Origin: Miscanthus floridulus
Taxonomy: Eukaryota > Streptophyta > Magnoliopsida > Poales > Poaceae
Reading direction: 5' to 3'
DNA: 64,000 nt
Assembly: GCF_019320115.1 (NCBI RefSeq)
Contig: NC_089588.1
Coordinates: 115,230,123-115,294,122, forward strand
Positions 10,562-21,709 of this stretch are shown piece by piece (the first letter of the stretch is position 1; every line of letters starts with the position of its first letter). The notes under the pieces were generated by a model. That model saw nothing but the letters and a program-made list of their open reading frames with translations, was not told where the DNA came from and ran no database searches. The position numbers were made by a program, and so were the translations under genes.

Positions 10562-11839
10562 AACAATTTAACTACCAGGGTTTGCTAGTCGCTCTTGGAA
10601 GTTAAGCTGAACAGCTGATACGTCAGGAAAATTTCCATGTACATCTTAATTTCTAGGGGCGGTCAGAAATACTATACAGCCGGTTAATAATGTTGTCCGC
10701 TCCAAGAATTATTTTCTAGAAACTGAAATACAAAACAGCAAAAAAAAAAAAGCTCGGAAAAGCCCACTAACTATCCATGCGACTTTTCATGATCCGCAAA
10801 ATAGGGGCATTTACATTTCCTAGAATTTAAACCCATAACCTCTTGCCTCAAATAAACCGCCCTCTGGCACCTCGCCTTGCCGCAATCATTAATGACCAAG
10901 TATGTGATGCTAATATTTTATATTAACTTCTACAAATATTGTATTAAATATTTGGAGACTCAAAAGATCTCAAATGAAAAAAAATCAATGATTTTTTTTT
11001 TGATATGGAGCACTACAACTATGGTATAACATAACGATGTTTGGGGCTGTCAAAACAGTCTCCAATAAAAGGAGTCAAGTACAAGTTTTAATCACATTGA
11101 AAAGCTGAGTTAGCAAGTCTCATATTGTTAGTGGTAGTGATGTGGATTTCAATAGCGAGGTCTCCATGGTGATTTTATCAATCACAAGGTGCTCAGTATG
11201 GTTTGCGTATGTACATGTCGTTTGAGAGAGCATCTGCATATATGCAGTGTATTTTGAAATTAAGTACATCACGTGATAGCAAAAAAATAGATCTATAAAA
11301 ATATATATGGTTTTGTTCACATTTGTTGCTTGATTAAACTATGTTTTCTACACATGAAAAATTGTGAGTATGACCGTGGCAACACACACGGGCTATGCGG
11401 ACTCTCACCGGCAGTCCAAAAAAATAGGATGAAATTTATATTGCTTTACAGGTTTATACTATGTTTCTTTTGTCATATGTATAAACCAACTTTTCTGGTA
11501 CTAATTCACAATCTATTATAGAGCCACGATGAGCTGCATCAGTCCTGGTAATTAAGCCGATGTAGCTCTCTGGTAAATCTTCTAAGTACATGGCGTGGCT
11601 AGCACCGTACGGACGCAGCTCTCGCGCCTGCACCTGCGTCGCATCCCACGCCCTGCACCCGCATCCGATCCAGTGCCAGCGACCACGTCCATACACAGAA
11701 CCCTGTTCGCGACCCATCCCGCGACTCAATCCCATCCCAGCTGCGCCCCCACGTCAAGCTTGCATCCGCCGCGCTCAGTCTCCGCTGCACCCCTTCCCCA
11801 TCCCAGTGTCTCATCTCCTCTTCAATATCCGTTCTACCG
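10562..11839. other. Unassigned intergenic sequence
   Basis: Starts with a LINE-like tail area and an A12 run (about 10740-10751). The rest is AT-rich, with a GC-rich island at 11590-11820. Short ORFs on both strands of that island overlap one another and match nothing I recognise. A motif CCGTGGCAACACACACGGGC at 11374-11393 resembles hairpins seen elsewhere in the window. Confidence 0.4.
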
Positions 11840-12080
11840 TTGCAACATATGTAATATACACTTGAAACATACCTGTATAGTCATGTAACATCTAGAAAAA
11901 CACTTGTAACATACATTTGAAAAAGCTGAAATATTTGACATACACTTGCAACATACGTCTGAAACATTTGAAACATGTGAACATACACTTAGAACATACA
12001 TGTGTAGTCATTGCAACACCGTATCTACTTTTCCAAAAAAACACATGAAACATACGGTTGCAACATGTGGTCATCTACAT
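11840..12080. repeat. Degenerate array of ACATACACTTG(C/A)AACAT-type motifs
   Basis: Phrases such as cacttgcaacatac, cacttgtaacatac, cacttagaacatac and gaaacat recur every 20-40 bp. This pattern is common inside grass DNA transposons. I cannot define element ends. The GC-rich stretch that follows (12080-12420) accompanies it in the same relative order, but I cannot name it. Confidence 0.45.
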
Positions 12081-12492
12081 ACTGCTTGGGCAAACGGAGG
12101 CTCGTTGACATGGAGGTCGGTGCCGGTGCGGAGCACGATGGCACGGATTGGCACGAAGGTCGCAGGTGCGAACCTCATCAGTGGCACGGGCCTTTGTAGT
12201 GGCCGTAGCAGGCAGATGAAACACGGGTGTGGTGGGCGGTGTTAGTCGGGGTAGGAGGCACGATTCCGGGCTAGAGGCGTGGTGGAGGTGGCAAATCCAC
12301 ACGGGCGGGGCAGGCGACTGGAGGGAGCAAGCGTCACGGGCGGGAGCAAGCGGTGCAGGCGGTAGCAGAAAGGTAGAGTGGGGCGCGAGGCGTCCGGACG
12401 GATGGATGCCCGCATCTAAGCATCATTGTATGCTTTCTAGTAATTGTACTTATAGTCTTATATTCATATCAAATGTTACATGAGATTTCTAT

Positions 12493-12956
12493 TGTCATAT
12501 GCCGGATGAGGGCCCTAGGCCCACATGGCCCAGGCGTCAGTAGCAGCAACGGTGCCAGGAGGGCTGCCGCCGACGACAGCAGTAGCAGCGCCACCTAGGG
12601 GAGGCGCGCACAAGCAAGGGCAGATCCCTGCCGCTCCACTATCCATATTCGGAGGATCTCCAATAGAAATAGGATTAGCTAAGATAGGAAGGAGTCCATA
12701 TCTATAGGGATTTTTCTCATTAGATTACTTAAGATGCAAGTCTACCCAGGACTATAAGTAGAAAGGCTATGTAATCATTGAAATCAAGAAAGGATTGCCT
12801 CAAGGCTTATCTCTCCTTACCCTCTCCCTCCCTCCTATGCCGACCCTCTCCCTCTCTCCTGCCCTAGCACCGCCGCTCTCTCCCAATGCCGTCGCCCACA
12901 GCTCCCTCTCCAACCCTAGCCGCCACCCCTAGGGCCCTCCCTGCCGGGCTCTTACA
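12493..12956 (+). repeat. 5' LTR of the small LTR element
   Basis: 464 bp, TG...CA ends. A TATA-like CTATAAGTAG lies at 12752-12761 and a pyrimidine-rich CTCTCCCTCCCTCC tract follows at about 12815-12850. The sequence just downstream (ctagtatccggag) vaguely resembles an initiator-Met primer-binding site (TGGTATCAGAGC), but it is degenerate. Confidence 0.9.
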
Positions 12957-12981
12957 CTAGTATCCGGAGACCAGACGATCC

Positions 12982-14110
12982 ATGGACTCCACTACCACCA
13001 CCATGCAGCAGCTGCTCAACAACCTCGCCGCCGATCGCCGCAAGAACTTCGGAGAGATGCACTGCCAACTCGTCAACCTCGACAAACGTCTACACGCAAT
13101 CGAGCATGCATGCATCCACGACGACACCACCATCACCGGCGTTCAAGCCAGATTGGACCACAAAGCTACCATTGACGATCTGGCTACAGAAACCAAGCGA
13201 GTCATGATCATCGCCGGCAAATCCTACAAAGCGCAAGTTGGACGAACGCCAGTCTTCCAGCGCCCTAGAGATCAACCTCGCAGTCTCCGACAATTTCCTA
13301 TCGGATGCACCTCCGTCACTGCAGCCTCCAATGGCGCCGCTCTTCCCACCATTGGAAGGGCCTTCGATCATCCGGTCAGTCACAGTCCAGGACCCGAACA
13401 ACCACCAGTGGGAGCTCCAACCGAGAACACTGTCAACTACGACTCCGCCAATGACTCCATCGCCACCACCAGTTGTCCAACACACGCCTGCAAGCTATAA
13501 GCAGGAGACGCCATTGGCAGCGCAGTTATCCCAGCGTCAGCTCCCAGTCAGCCCGGCAGCTACCCCGCATGCGAAGGCGCCACCACAGCAGCAGCCGGCC
13601 ACCTGGCCGCAAGTACGAAGTGTCGATCCACCAGTGTTGCCAACTACACCATAATGACGATGTGCCCCTGTCAAGACCCAGCTCACGACACCTACATACG
13701 ACGGCTTGATGGAGCAAATCTCCAACCTATACCATCTGCCAGAAGCACAACAAACCTAGTATGCGGCCTTTCATCTGACAGGTGAAGCACACCGGTGGTA
13801 CATGCGTGCAACGAAGGATACACCCATGACCGAGTGGGCGTACTTCACCGAGTACATCATCCACAGCTTTGGCCCCAACCAAAACACCACCAGCCACCTC
13901 GCACCGCCTCGTCATATCGGTCCCATGAACAGCTACATCACAAACTTCATCGCCTACGCTCTCTGCATTGACATCACTAGTGAACAACACCAAGTCAGCC
14001 TCTTTGTCAATGGCTTTCAGCATGCACATCGAGAGGCGGTCGTACGTCACCATCCCTGCTCCATGGAGATGACCATCGACCTTGTCCGTACCCTAGAGAC
14101 CTCGGCGCCT
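12982..14110 (+). pseudogene. Gag polyprotein, frameshifted
   Basis: The N-terminus (ATG 12982) reads MDSTTTTMQQLLNNLAADRR with a coiled-coil-like segment and runs to about 13230. The reading then shifts to a Pro/Ser/Gln-rich linker (13238-13654) and again to a capsid-like part (about 13680-14110). The last part contains YDGLMEQISNLYHL, FHLTGEAHRWYMRATKD, WAYFTEYIIHSFGP and VSLFVNGFQHAHREAVVRHHP, the pattern of plant retrotransposon gag (Retrotrans_gag-like). At least two frameshifts and an in-frame stop after LPEAQQT show decay. Gag would assemble the virus-like particle of the element. Confidence 0.75.
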
Positions 14111-14339
14111 ACAGCCGCCAGGGCGGGGCGTTCCACCCCAATTGTCCCGACATCACGCCACAAGGAAACACCTGCAGCTCCAACATCGGGTCAGCTGCGG
14201 AACCACCACACCGGCCTTCAGCAGAAGCCGCGACATCAGCAACCACCCAGCACACATCCCATCAATCGACACTAACACTAGAGCGGCTGGCCGTGTTGAG
14301 CCAAATCCGGAGATCCTCACTCAACTTTGTGTTGCTGCT

Positions 14340-14490
14340 TCAGACGAGCACGGACTCCGTATCATCTTTGCCACCATTGAAGTCCAGGTGATGGCATCAT
14401 CCTGGTCCCTCCAACACGGCATCGTCCGGTACAACGAACAATACTACATCCCGGTAACTTCACCTCTGTTACAGGACTTGCTTGAGTTAG
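14340..14490 (+). pseudogene. Pre-integrase remnant of the small LTR element
   Basis: The frame reads SWSLQHGIVRYNEQYYIPV and SPLLQDLLELVG. This resembles the segment between RNase H and the integrase zinc-binding region in grass Ty3 elements (…W.…DG…RLY.P..SPLL..LL). It sits about 250 bp after gag, showing that PR, RT and RNase H were removed by internal deletion. Confidence 0.5.
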
Positions 14491-14529
14491 TCGGAACTTC
14501 AGCTCCGCTTCTCTTGGCAATCGGCCTCC

Positions 14530-15173
14530 ACACAGTGACATCTTCACCGACAACACAAGCTTTTCCCCTCGAGCATTCTACTTCTTGAGACATGGCCACA
14601 ACGCATGCTTCCATCGGCAACGATAGTCTTCTTCGACAACAACGGCCAATAGTTCCTCTCCGTTGCGGAGACCGACATCGTCAGGCAGCATGCCGATGGC
14701 CCTTCGCTAATCTCTCCGGTAAACTACGACACCGGCGACCTCCTCTTCGACACGCTACAATACTTCACCATGACACCACCGACCATTGTCGCCATAGCAT
14801 TTTGCCAGCGCATAAGGGGACAAGTTGATGGCGGTCAGGTGCACTCGCTTCCACGACCTCCATGGGAGATGTAGACACTACACTTCCCAGGAACGCTCTC
14901 CGGCGCCACCATCTACGCTGCTCGCTCCATCCATGAACCACTTCAAGGCTTAGGAAACGACAGCTATCACATCACCGGCTATTTCGGCTTGTGCAGTTAC
15001 CGCTTCTAGTTCTCCGACTACAACGTCACCACCAACGACTTCAACAACACCTTGGGCCACATGGCAGTTCAAATTACACAGCTACCCCGGGAGGCTAGAT
15101 CACCACCAGAGGCGGTCAACGATTGGACGATGATTCAACGCGAGGATGCACTAATCGGGGAAGGGGAGAGTGA
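14530..15173 (+). other. Unrecognised degenerate coding-like region
   Basis: One + frame reads protein-like for about 180 codons from near 14625 (IVFFDNNGQ, SLISPVNYDTGDLLFDTLQYF, NDSYHITGYFGL), with only three stops. The preceding frame (IFTDNTSFSPRAFYFLRHGHNACF, about 14535-14625) appears to join it by frameshift. I do not recognise the family. It may be an accessory ORF or captured gene sequence between integrase and the 3' LTR. Confidence 0.35.
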
Positions 15174-15615
15174 TGTCATACGCCAGATGAGGGCCCTAGG
15201 CCCACATGGCCCAGGCGCCAACAACAGCGGTGGCGCCGCCACCGACGGCGGTAGCACAACGCCACCTAGGGGAGGCGCACACAAGCAAGGGCAGATCCCC
15301 GCCGCTCCACTATCCATATGCGGAGGATCTCCAATAGTAATAGAATTAACTAAGATAGGAAGGAGTCTATATCTATAAGAACTTGCCTCATTAGATTACT
15401 TAAGATGTAAGTCTACCCAGTAATATAAGTAGATGAGCTGTATAATCATTGTAATTAAGAAAGGAGTGCCTCAAGGCTTATCTCTCCTTCCCCTCTCCCT
15501 CCCTCCTGTGCCGACTCTCTCCCTGTCTCCTGTCCTAGCGCGGCCCTCTCCCTACGCTGCCGCCCATAGCTTCCTCTCCAACCCAAGCCGCCACCCCCTA
15601 GGGCGGGCTCTTACA
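15174..15615 (+). repeat. 3' LTR of the small LTR element
   Basis: 442 bp, matching the left LTR with scattered substitutions and small indels. The TSD tctat follows immediately. Confidence 0.9.
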
Positions 15616-15792
15616 TCTATACTTCATGGTTCCAAAGTATGCATGTGGTCATTGGTGGATGGATAATTGGTACCGGACTCCGTGTTCTACTCGAACTCAC
15701 CTGACTCCGGACTGCCGTTCATATATATAGGAGTATATATATCTCGGGAAATAAAGTAATTCCAACTCTGGCGGACTGGCCGAGCAACAGAC

Positions 15793-16889
15793 ATGGAAGG
15801 GGAACAAAGCAAGCACAACGATGGCCTGTCGCTACTGGAGGACATCGTCTTCGAGGTGCTAGCCTGGCTGCCGGCGAAGCCCCTGTGCTGTGCAAGGGGT
15901 GGGGCGCCCAGCGCCCTCATCTCCGACCCAACCTTCATCGCCGCACAGAGATCCCGCGCCACCTCATCGGCGTGTTCTTTGGATCCTGTAGATGGCCGCC
16001 CGAGGCGCGGGTGATGGACATGGACGGCAACGGTCGTCAGGGTGTTGGAGGTACGGGTGCTTGGCGAGGACGACGGCAACGTCTTCGGCGTGCTTCAGCA
16101 GGACACTACCACGCGGCTCAACGTCATTGTGTACAGAGAACGTATAGGTGCCAGTGCCACTGCCATGATCATCGATCCGGCTGCCGGGTGTGCATGCACG
16201 GTCGACACATACGCTCCCGGTACCGTGTCGAGCTTTGGCCGTGCCACGGGCGAACCTTGGGTTTGACTCAATTTCTGCACGAGCCCAATGATGAAAACTA
16301 CTGTGCCATCATATGGCTCTTGATTGATATTAACAAGGGTGTATGGGTCAAGGAGTACACCATACAAATGCCATGATCATCGATCTGACGGCCGGGCGTG
16401 CATTAGCCGTCGGCACGGACACTCCCCTGGAGTTCTCCAGCTTTGGCCGCGCCGCTCTGTCTAGCGCATTCAAGGTCATCTGCCTTGACCAAACTTTAGC
16501 GTGCTGCCAGATCTGCTGCTATGTCGCCACGATCATGCACGGCGGCGCAGAGCCGCTCACATGGAGGCAAAGCTCGGCACCGCCTTTTGCTATCAGCTGG
16601 AAGCATGAAAAATGGGCAACTGTCAACGGCATTGTCTACTTCATGCCTGATGCATGTTCGGATTCGGGCTCGGGACGCATAGCTGCCTTCGACCTCAATG
16701 TATACGTAATTGTGACTACTACTATGTCATCATATGGCTCTTGATCGATTTTAGCAAAAGTGTATGGGAAAAGGATCCGAGTATACCATACAGATGCCCA
16801 AAACGTGGGGATTGCCTAAGCAATTGTGGGCCTTGGATGATGGCAGAGTATTATTGCTGGTGAGCGAGTTCGAGATAAGCTACCGTCAT
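15793..16889 (+). pseudogene. F-box protein copy 2, 5' part, rearranged pseudogene
   Basis: ATG 15793 opens MEGEQSKHNDGLSLLEDIVFEVLAWLPAKPLC, an F-box start close to copy 3. A small deletion around 15888 removes the bases coding RFRC and shifts the frame. Further pieces follow out of order. A segment homologous to the C-terminal IWLLIDxNKxVWVKEYTIQMP (16306-16373) is followed by a second copy of the middle segment that starts catgatcatcgat (first at 16165, again at 16372). The same C-terminal segment then occurs again at 16729-16800. The gene body is thus an internal mosaic with a 207-bp offset duplication. It is interrupted at 16889 by Tat element A; its 3' end is at 47309-47427. Confidence 0.85.
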
Positions 16890-17415
16890 TGTCAACACAA
16901 TATCGTCGGCAGTCCTCAGAGGGGTATTCTACGGAGTTAAATTGATCGGTAGAGAAGCGTGTGATTAAGAACAAGAAGGCAACAGAGACACACGAGTTAG
17001 ATAGGTTCAGGTCGTCAGTATGACATAATACCCTACTCCTGTGGTTTGAGTTAGACAGGTTCAGGCCGTCAGTATGACATAATACCCTACTCCTGTGGTC
17101 TGTTGGTTTGTATTAGCTATCGTATGATATTGCGTGAGTTTGAAGGGGGTCCCTGCCCGCCTTATATAGCCCGGGGGGCAGGGTTACAAATCGGTTAGAT
17201 CTGAGAGATAATCGAAAAGTAATAACACATTATAGAAATCTTGGGATCATATGTATCCTAACAGAGTTCATAGTATCTTAAGGATATCTTCCCGGTGTCT
17301 TGCGGGAGGCGCCGAGTAGAGTCGTGCCCCGCAAGGCTTCGTCTTGTAGGCTGGGCCGCCCCTGGGGGCGCAGCCCATGTGGTCAGCCGTGGGTTTCCGG
17401 GGCCATACCCCCACA
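16890..17415 (-). repeat. 3' LTR of Tat element A
   Basis: 526 bp, longer than its three relatives (about 473 bp) because of a 54-bp tandem duplication (units from 16994 and 17048). The minus-strand TATA box CTATATAAG is at 17161-17169. Confidence 0.93.
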
Positions 17416-18210
17416 GCTAGTCCCTGAGCGCCTTGTATCCGTTATGCAACATCGTCTTAAGCTTGTCCGAGCAGGTGCAAATGAAGCCGAGCAGTCAAAC
17501 TCATGGTCCGAACACCATAATGAGTTGCCGAGCAGTTGTGAGCAATTGCTGAGCAGCATAACCCAAGTACGGCTTGCCATAAGGGTATAAGGAGCTCAAG
17601 TTCAAAATCTAAAATTTCTTCGCAGTGAACCAAATGTGCCCACTTAGAGTCCTACCACTAGAATAGGAGATAATTTTCTTCAACTTCAAGGGGCGCGGAG
17701 TCTTCCAGAATAAAGCAAACACATTCATCGTGAGGTGAAATGTGCCCACTTAGTCCCTGAGCCTGATAGTAGATGACGTAGTCATGTGGTGCCAGGGTCC
17801 AAAGTAGAAGAATAGTAGAAGACCAGTCGAGCAGGCAGCTAGTCCCTGGGTGTAGCCCCAAAGAGCACATTCACCGCAAGGTGAAGTGTGCCCACTTAGC
17901 CTCCGAGCCTGACGGTAGGTGACATGGTAATGTGGTGACAGGGTTAGAAACAGCAGTCAACTTGTAGAAAACAGAATCGCAGAGAAATCACCGGAGTAAT
18001 GGCTGTACAGTAGCAATTACTGAGCCGTAACGGTTGGCGGAGAGGTCGGCGAATATTCGGCAAGCCATAACAAATTGCGGAGATAAATCAGTAATACAGG
18101 CTGAGGTTGCGTGAAGGCCCAAGTAACGGCCCACCTTCATTTGCGGAGAATTCGGGGTGGCGTAAATCACGGGAACGGTTCCCCAAAAACCCTCGAATGC
18201 GAAAGGGTGG
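17416..18210. repeat. 3' spacer repeats of Tat element A
   Basis: Imperfect repeats of a roughly 100-160 bp unit containing GAAGTGTGCCCACTTAG and TGACGTAGTCATGTGGTG (around 17640, 17745, 17885). Homologous units occur in element B at 23290-23620. Confidence 0.75.
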
Positions 18211-18218
18211 GGAAAGTG

Positions 18219-18227
18219 CTTTATAAC
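18219..18227 (+). promoter_or_regulatory. TATA-like box before the antisense gene of element A
   Basis: CTTTATAAC lies about 130 bp upstream of ATG 18353. Element B has TTTTATAAC at 23935-23943, about 120 bp before its ATG, so the position is conserved. Confidence 0.45.
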
Positions 18228-18352
18228 TGCGCCACCGCATCCTGTGTTCCCACCTTTGCCACTTTGCCACTTCGTCTTCCTCCTCAGCCCTCACATTTCT
18301 AGATTCGCATCCACACTTGCTTCTGTTGCCAAACCCTAATCAGATCTGAGAG

Positions 18353-20661
18353 ATGGTGCTGAAGAAGGGTGCTGCCAAATCGAAGAAGACGAGCTCCAAG
18401 AAGGCGAGCGCCGAAGCCCGGCATGACGAAGAGTGGGTGCCATCGCGAATGGGAGAAGTGGAGTTCAACAGATTGGTGGAAGCTGGCGTTCTTCCGGACC
18501 GCGCTACTGCCGGCTAGCGGCCGGCCCTCGGTGAGCCCTTCCCAACGCCTCATACCGATGAAGTGGTGGTATTTGAGGATTATTTCTGGCGTGGGTTGGG
18601 ATTTCATGTTCATCCATTCCTGAGGGATTTGTTGAAGCTTTGGGTGGTTAGCCTGTGCAATCTCCACCCAAATACCATTTTACACATCTCTATCTTCATC
18701 CATTTCTATGAGGCATATCTCAGAATCCTTCCCCACTTCAACCTCTTCCGTCACCTGTTCTGGCTGAAGAAGAGAGGCGGCGGAGGTTCCAAAGTGGTCG
18801 GTGAACTGTACCTTTAGCTGCGCGATGGCATGGCGGGGGAGTACCATACTGTGCCGCTGAACACGTCACTGAAGGGGTGGAACGCTAGGTAGTTCTACAT
18901 GAGGCAGAGCCACCCAGCCATCCGCTGCGACACCGACCATATCCCGGAGAGCCAGAAGAGCTGGTCGGAGATCCCAAGCAGCGCTGACATGGAGCAAGTG
19001 AGAGGGCTCTTTAACTTAATAAAGGGTGTGAAGACCAATGGCGGATTGGTGGTGGCGAGCTTTATAGTGCGCCGTGTTTAGCCCTGTAAGGAGAGAGCCC
19101 ACCCTGCCTTTGAATTCAAGGGAGAGACCGACGGTACCCAGGAGAGGCCGGAGATGCTGTTGAGGGACGTTGTGGAAGAGCGGGTTGCAGAGCTATTCGC
19201 TCCATTTGCCTCATTCAATATGTCTGGGTATACAAAGCCCTTTAACTGCAAGAATCTGCCTCCTCAGGTAAATATCTCAGTTGTATGTTCCTGATACTTT
19301 TTACTTTTTGTCATTTTCGAGCATTGGACTGATTCACTCATGTGAAGATCCACTCGCAGGATAGGGCGGTGTACTTCTTGAGCATGTCAAGGAGCGAATG
19401 GCTGAAGGGAGTAGACGCCCGACCACCGCCACATCTAGAGGAGCAAACTGTCAACATCTCATCGGAGAGTCCATCCTCGGTGTCGGAGAAAATCCAGGGG
19501 AAGAGGGCAGCGGCAGACGAGCTGGCCCACAAGAAGAGAAAGACAGCGGCCGCCGCTCCCCTCAAACCGGGCGACATCTCACTTGGTGGTGACTAGACCA
19601 CTCGAACATGAAGGACTGCGGTGTTTGAGTGGTCGGATGACGACGAAATTCCGGTGGCTGCTCCACCGAGCACTAAAGCTCCTCTGTGCAACACGCGCGT
19701 AGAAGAACAATAGAAGGGAGGCAAAGAAGTCCTCGAGCAGCGGGCGAGGAGAGTCCCTGCGCAGCCGGTGATGGGGGCCTCCGCGCAGCAGGCGGAGGAA
19801 GTCCCAGAGCGACAGGCAGAACAAAGGCTGACGGTGGAGGAGGCGGCACCTCCACCCTGGAGCACAGAAGTTGACCCGACGGCTGTGCCCGAGTGCTCGG
19901 GCAGGCGTCACCGGTTCAAGAAATTGTACTGGCAGACCAAACCGTAAGTGTCCTCGCCTTGGAGTTACTTTCCTATCATTTCTTAACTTTTTTGGTGACT
20001 GACGAGAAGATCTAATGCAGTGCAAAGCTTGCGGAGGATCCGGCCTTGCCCATCCAGACTGCCGAGCAATCGAAGGCTGGTCTCGGAGAAGAAAAGGTGC
20101 CAGTAGACCCCATGCCAGAGTCCCAGTTGCTCGGCGGCCTGCGGAGGAGTCAACCATAGCTACTGGCAGACTTGGCGGCGGCGAGAGGTTGGCTGATGGG
20201 TCGGCGACGGAGCCAGAGGTGACGGCGGACAACGCCAGATCTTCAGGGGCAGAGGCTAGAGCTGCTGATGCTGTGTCGACGTTCGGCGCGGAGGGGCCTA
20301 CGGTGCCAACGGACCAGTCGACGCTGCCTGAGGCATCGGAGGGTGTGATCGGACATGCTATCCTACCACCGAGCCCCTAGGTGGTGCCTCCAGCTACATC
20401 GGAGGAGGATGAGGTGGAAGAGATCGAGCGTGATGAACCTCGACCTCAATCTATTCGAATCCTCTGCAAGCACGGTGATGAGTTGGTGGTTGTCGAGGAG
20501 GAGGACACCACCAGGGAGATGAGGAGACTGAAGTTTGCCCTCGGCGGGGTGATGAAACAAATCGAGGTCAGTACTGCATCATGAGTGCTTGTCTTTGACG
20601 TTGCAGATTGGAGTTCATCATTATCATTGTGCAATTGCAGGGTATAACTCGGACTGCTGAC
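18353..20661 (+). pseudogene. Antisense accessory gene (gypsy-type Transposase_28-like), truncated
   Basis: This gene reads opposite to gag-pol. Exon 1 (18353-19267) encodes a basic start MVLKKGAAKSKK and then EDYFWRGLGFHVHPFLRDLL and LHPNTILHISIFIHFYEAYL, the pattern of the plant 'putative gypsy type transposon' domain (Transposase_28). GT-AG introns at 19268-19359, 19944-20020 and 20567-20640 align with those in element B. Exon 2 is charged and Ala-rich; exon 3 is acidic (EEDEVEEIERDEPRPQSIRI). Exon 4 stops after about 20 bp at the CACTA-3 junction. In-frame stops occur (for example after DRATAG, and in exon 1 after GELYL). Similar antisense genes are known from Grande-type elements. The function is unknown. 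Confidence 0.75.
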
Positions 20662-20689
20662 AATCTTCCTTTTCCATTCTAGGACTACT

Positions 20690-21105
20690 TTTAGCCTTCC
20701 TTTTGTCTTGTTGTCCCTTGCATAGAAGACTTGCATAACATCTCTTGCAAGGACGAAGGGGTCGTCTCTATATGCGGTCTTAGTGAGATCAATGGTAGTG
20801 AACCCTTCACTGTCAGTGTTGATTTCGTTGAGCCGGACCCATTGGCAGTGAAAAAGTGCTGCCTTCAATGGACCATAGGCTAGCTCCCATATCTCCTCTA
20901 TGAAACCATAGTATGTCACCTGCACGTTGCCGTTTTCGTCGTGAGCATCAAGACAAACACCACAATTTTGGTATGTGCTCTTTCCATCTTGCTTTTTTGT
21001 GTAAAATGTGAATCCATTGATCTCATACCCTTGGTACTTAAGATATGTATTCGAAGGTCCCTTGGCTAAGGCATCCAGTTGATTACCCAACTTTATTCCC
21101 AGCAT
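20690..21105 (-). pseudogene. CACTA-3 TNP2 C-terminal region (DUF4216-like)
   Basis: The minus-strand frame reads YEINGFTFYTKKQDGKSTYQNCGV, CLDAHDENGNVQVTYYGFIEEIWEL and PFVLARDVMQVFYARD, the recognisable DUF4216 pattern that follows the catalytic domain in plant TNP2 proteins. The frame then runs VLEWKRKIV into sequence of element A's accessory gene. The last residues of that ORF are therefore a chimera made by the deletion junction and not part of the transposase. Confidence 0.85.
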
Positions 21106-21248
21106 GCGACGTCACAACCAGCTGACAAATTCCTCCTTATGTTTTTATCCAGCCAAGCCTATGACTTGCTCGGATACAGAGTTTGCAGTGATTGCCTGTG
21201 CTCGTCAATGTATGGCATCACACCCTTGGCTTGCTGGAGAACAGCGAA

Positions 21249-21690
21249 CTATGCCTGTCTGAAAGAAATAGGGTCATCTACTATAACAGATTTCTCCCCG
21301 ATCGTTCCTTTGCCATGTAGTCTTCCCTCGTGATGAGATTTTGGAACTTCGACCCTTTTGATGTCTAGATAATATGTGCAGAACTCAATGGCCTCCTCCG
21401 TTGACCATCCTTCAACCATGCCTCCTTCTGGCCTAAATCTGTTCCTAACATACCTCCTGAAAACTTTCATCAATCTTTCGAAAGGGAACATCTGATGTAG
21501 GTACATTGGGCCAAGGGCTCTAATTTGGTCAACAACATGAATGAGCAGATGCAATGAGATATCAAAGTAAGTCAGCGGGAAATGCATCTCAAGCCTAACG
21601 AGAGTTTTGGCTATGTCCCGCTGCAGTTGCTCTAGCGTGGACACATCAATGACCTTTTTTGAGATCGCATTGAAGAACGAGCAAAGCTTT
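21249..21690 (-). pseudogene. CACTA-3 TNP2 DUF4218-like region
   Basis: The frame reads IKLCSFFNAISKKVID, then LEMHFPLTYFDISLHLLIHVVDQIRALGP, YLHQMFPFERLMKVFRRYVRNR and STEEAIEFCTYYLD. This is a close match in order to DUF4218, which follows Transposase_21 in plant TNP2. It is separated from the upstream domain by a small frameshift near 21710. Confidence 0.85.
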
Positions 21691-21709
21691 ATGATTGGGG
21701 CGTGGACCT

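Larger units (their letters stand above)
12493..15615 (+). mobile_element. Small LTR retrotransposon, pol-deleted, + strand
   Basis: Two LTRs (12493-12956 and 15174-15615) begin TGTCATA and end GCTCTTACA, flanked by the 5-bp duplication tctat (12488-12492 and 15616-15620). A purine tract GGGGAAGGGGAGAG directly precedes the right LTR, so the element reads on the + strand. The internal region is only 2.2 kb: a degenerate gag, then a short remnant from the RNase H/integrase junction, then an unrecognised frame. Protease, reverse transcriptase and most of the integrase are absent, so it would depend on a relative. Confidence 0.9.

Noticed and set aside
20446..21105. The whole ORF as one transposase end
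   Set aside because: Residues after VLEWKRKIV come from element A's antisense gene read on the wrong strand; the ORF crosses a deletion junction.
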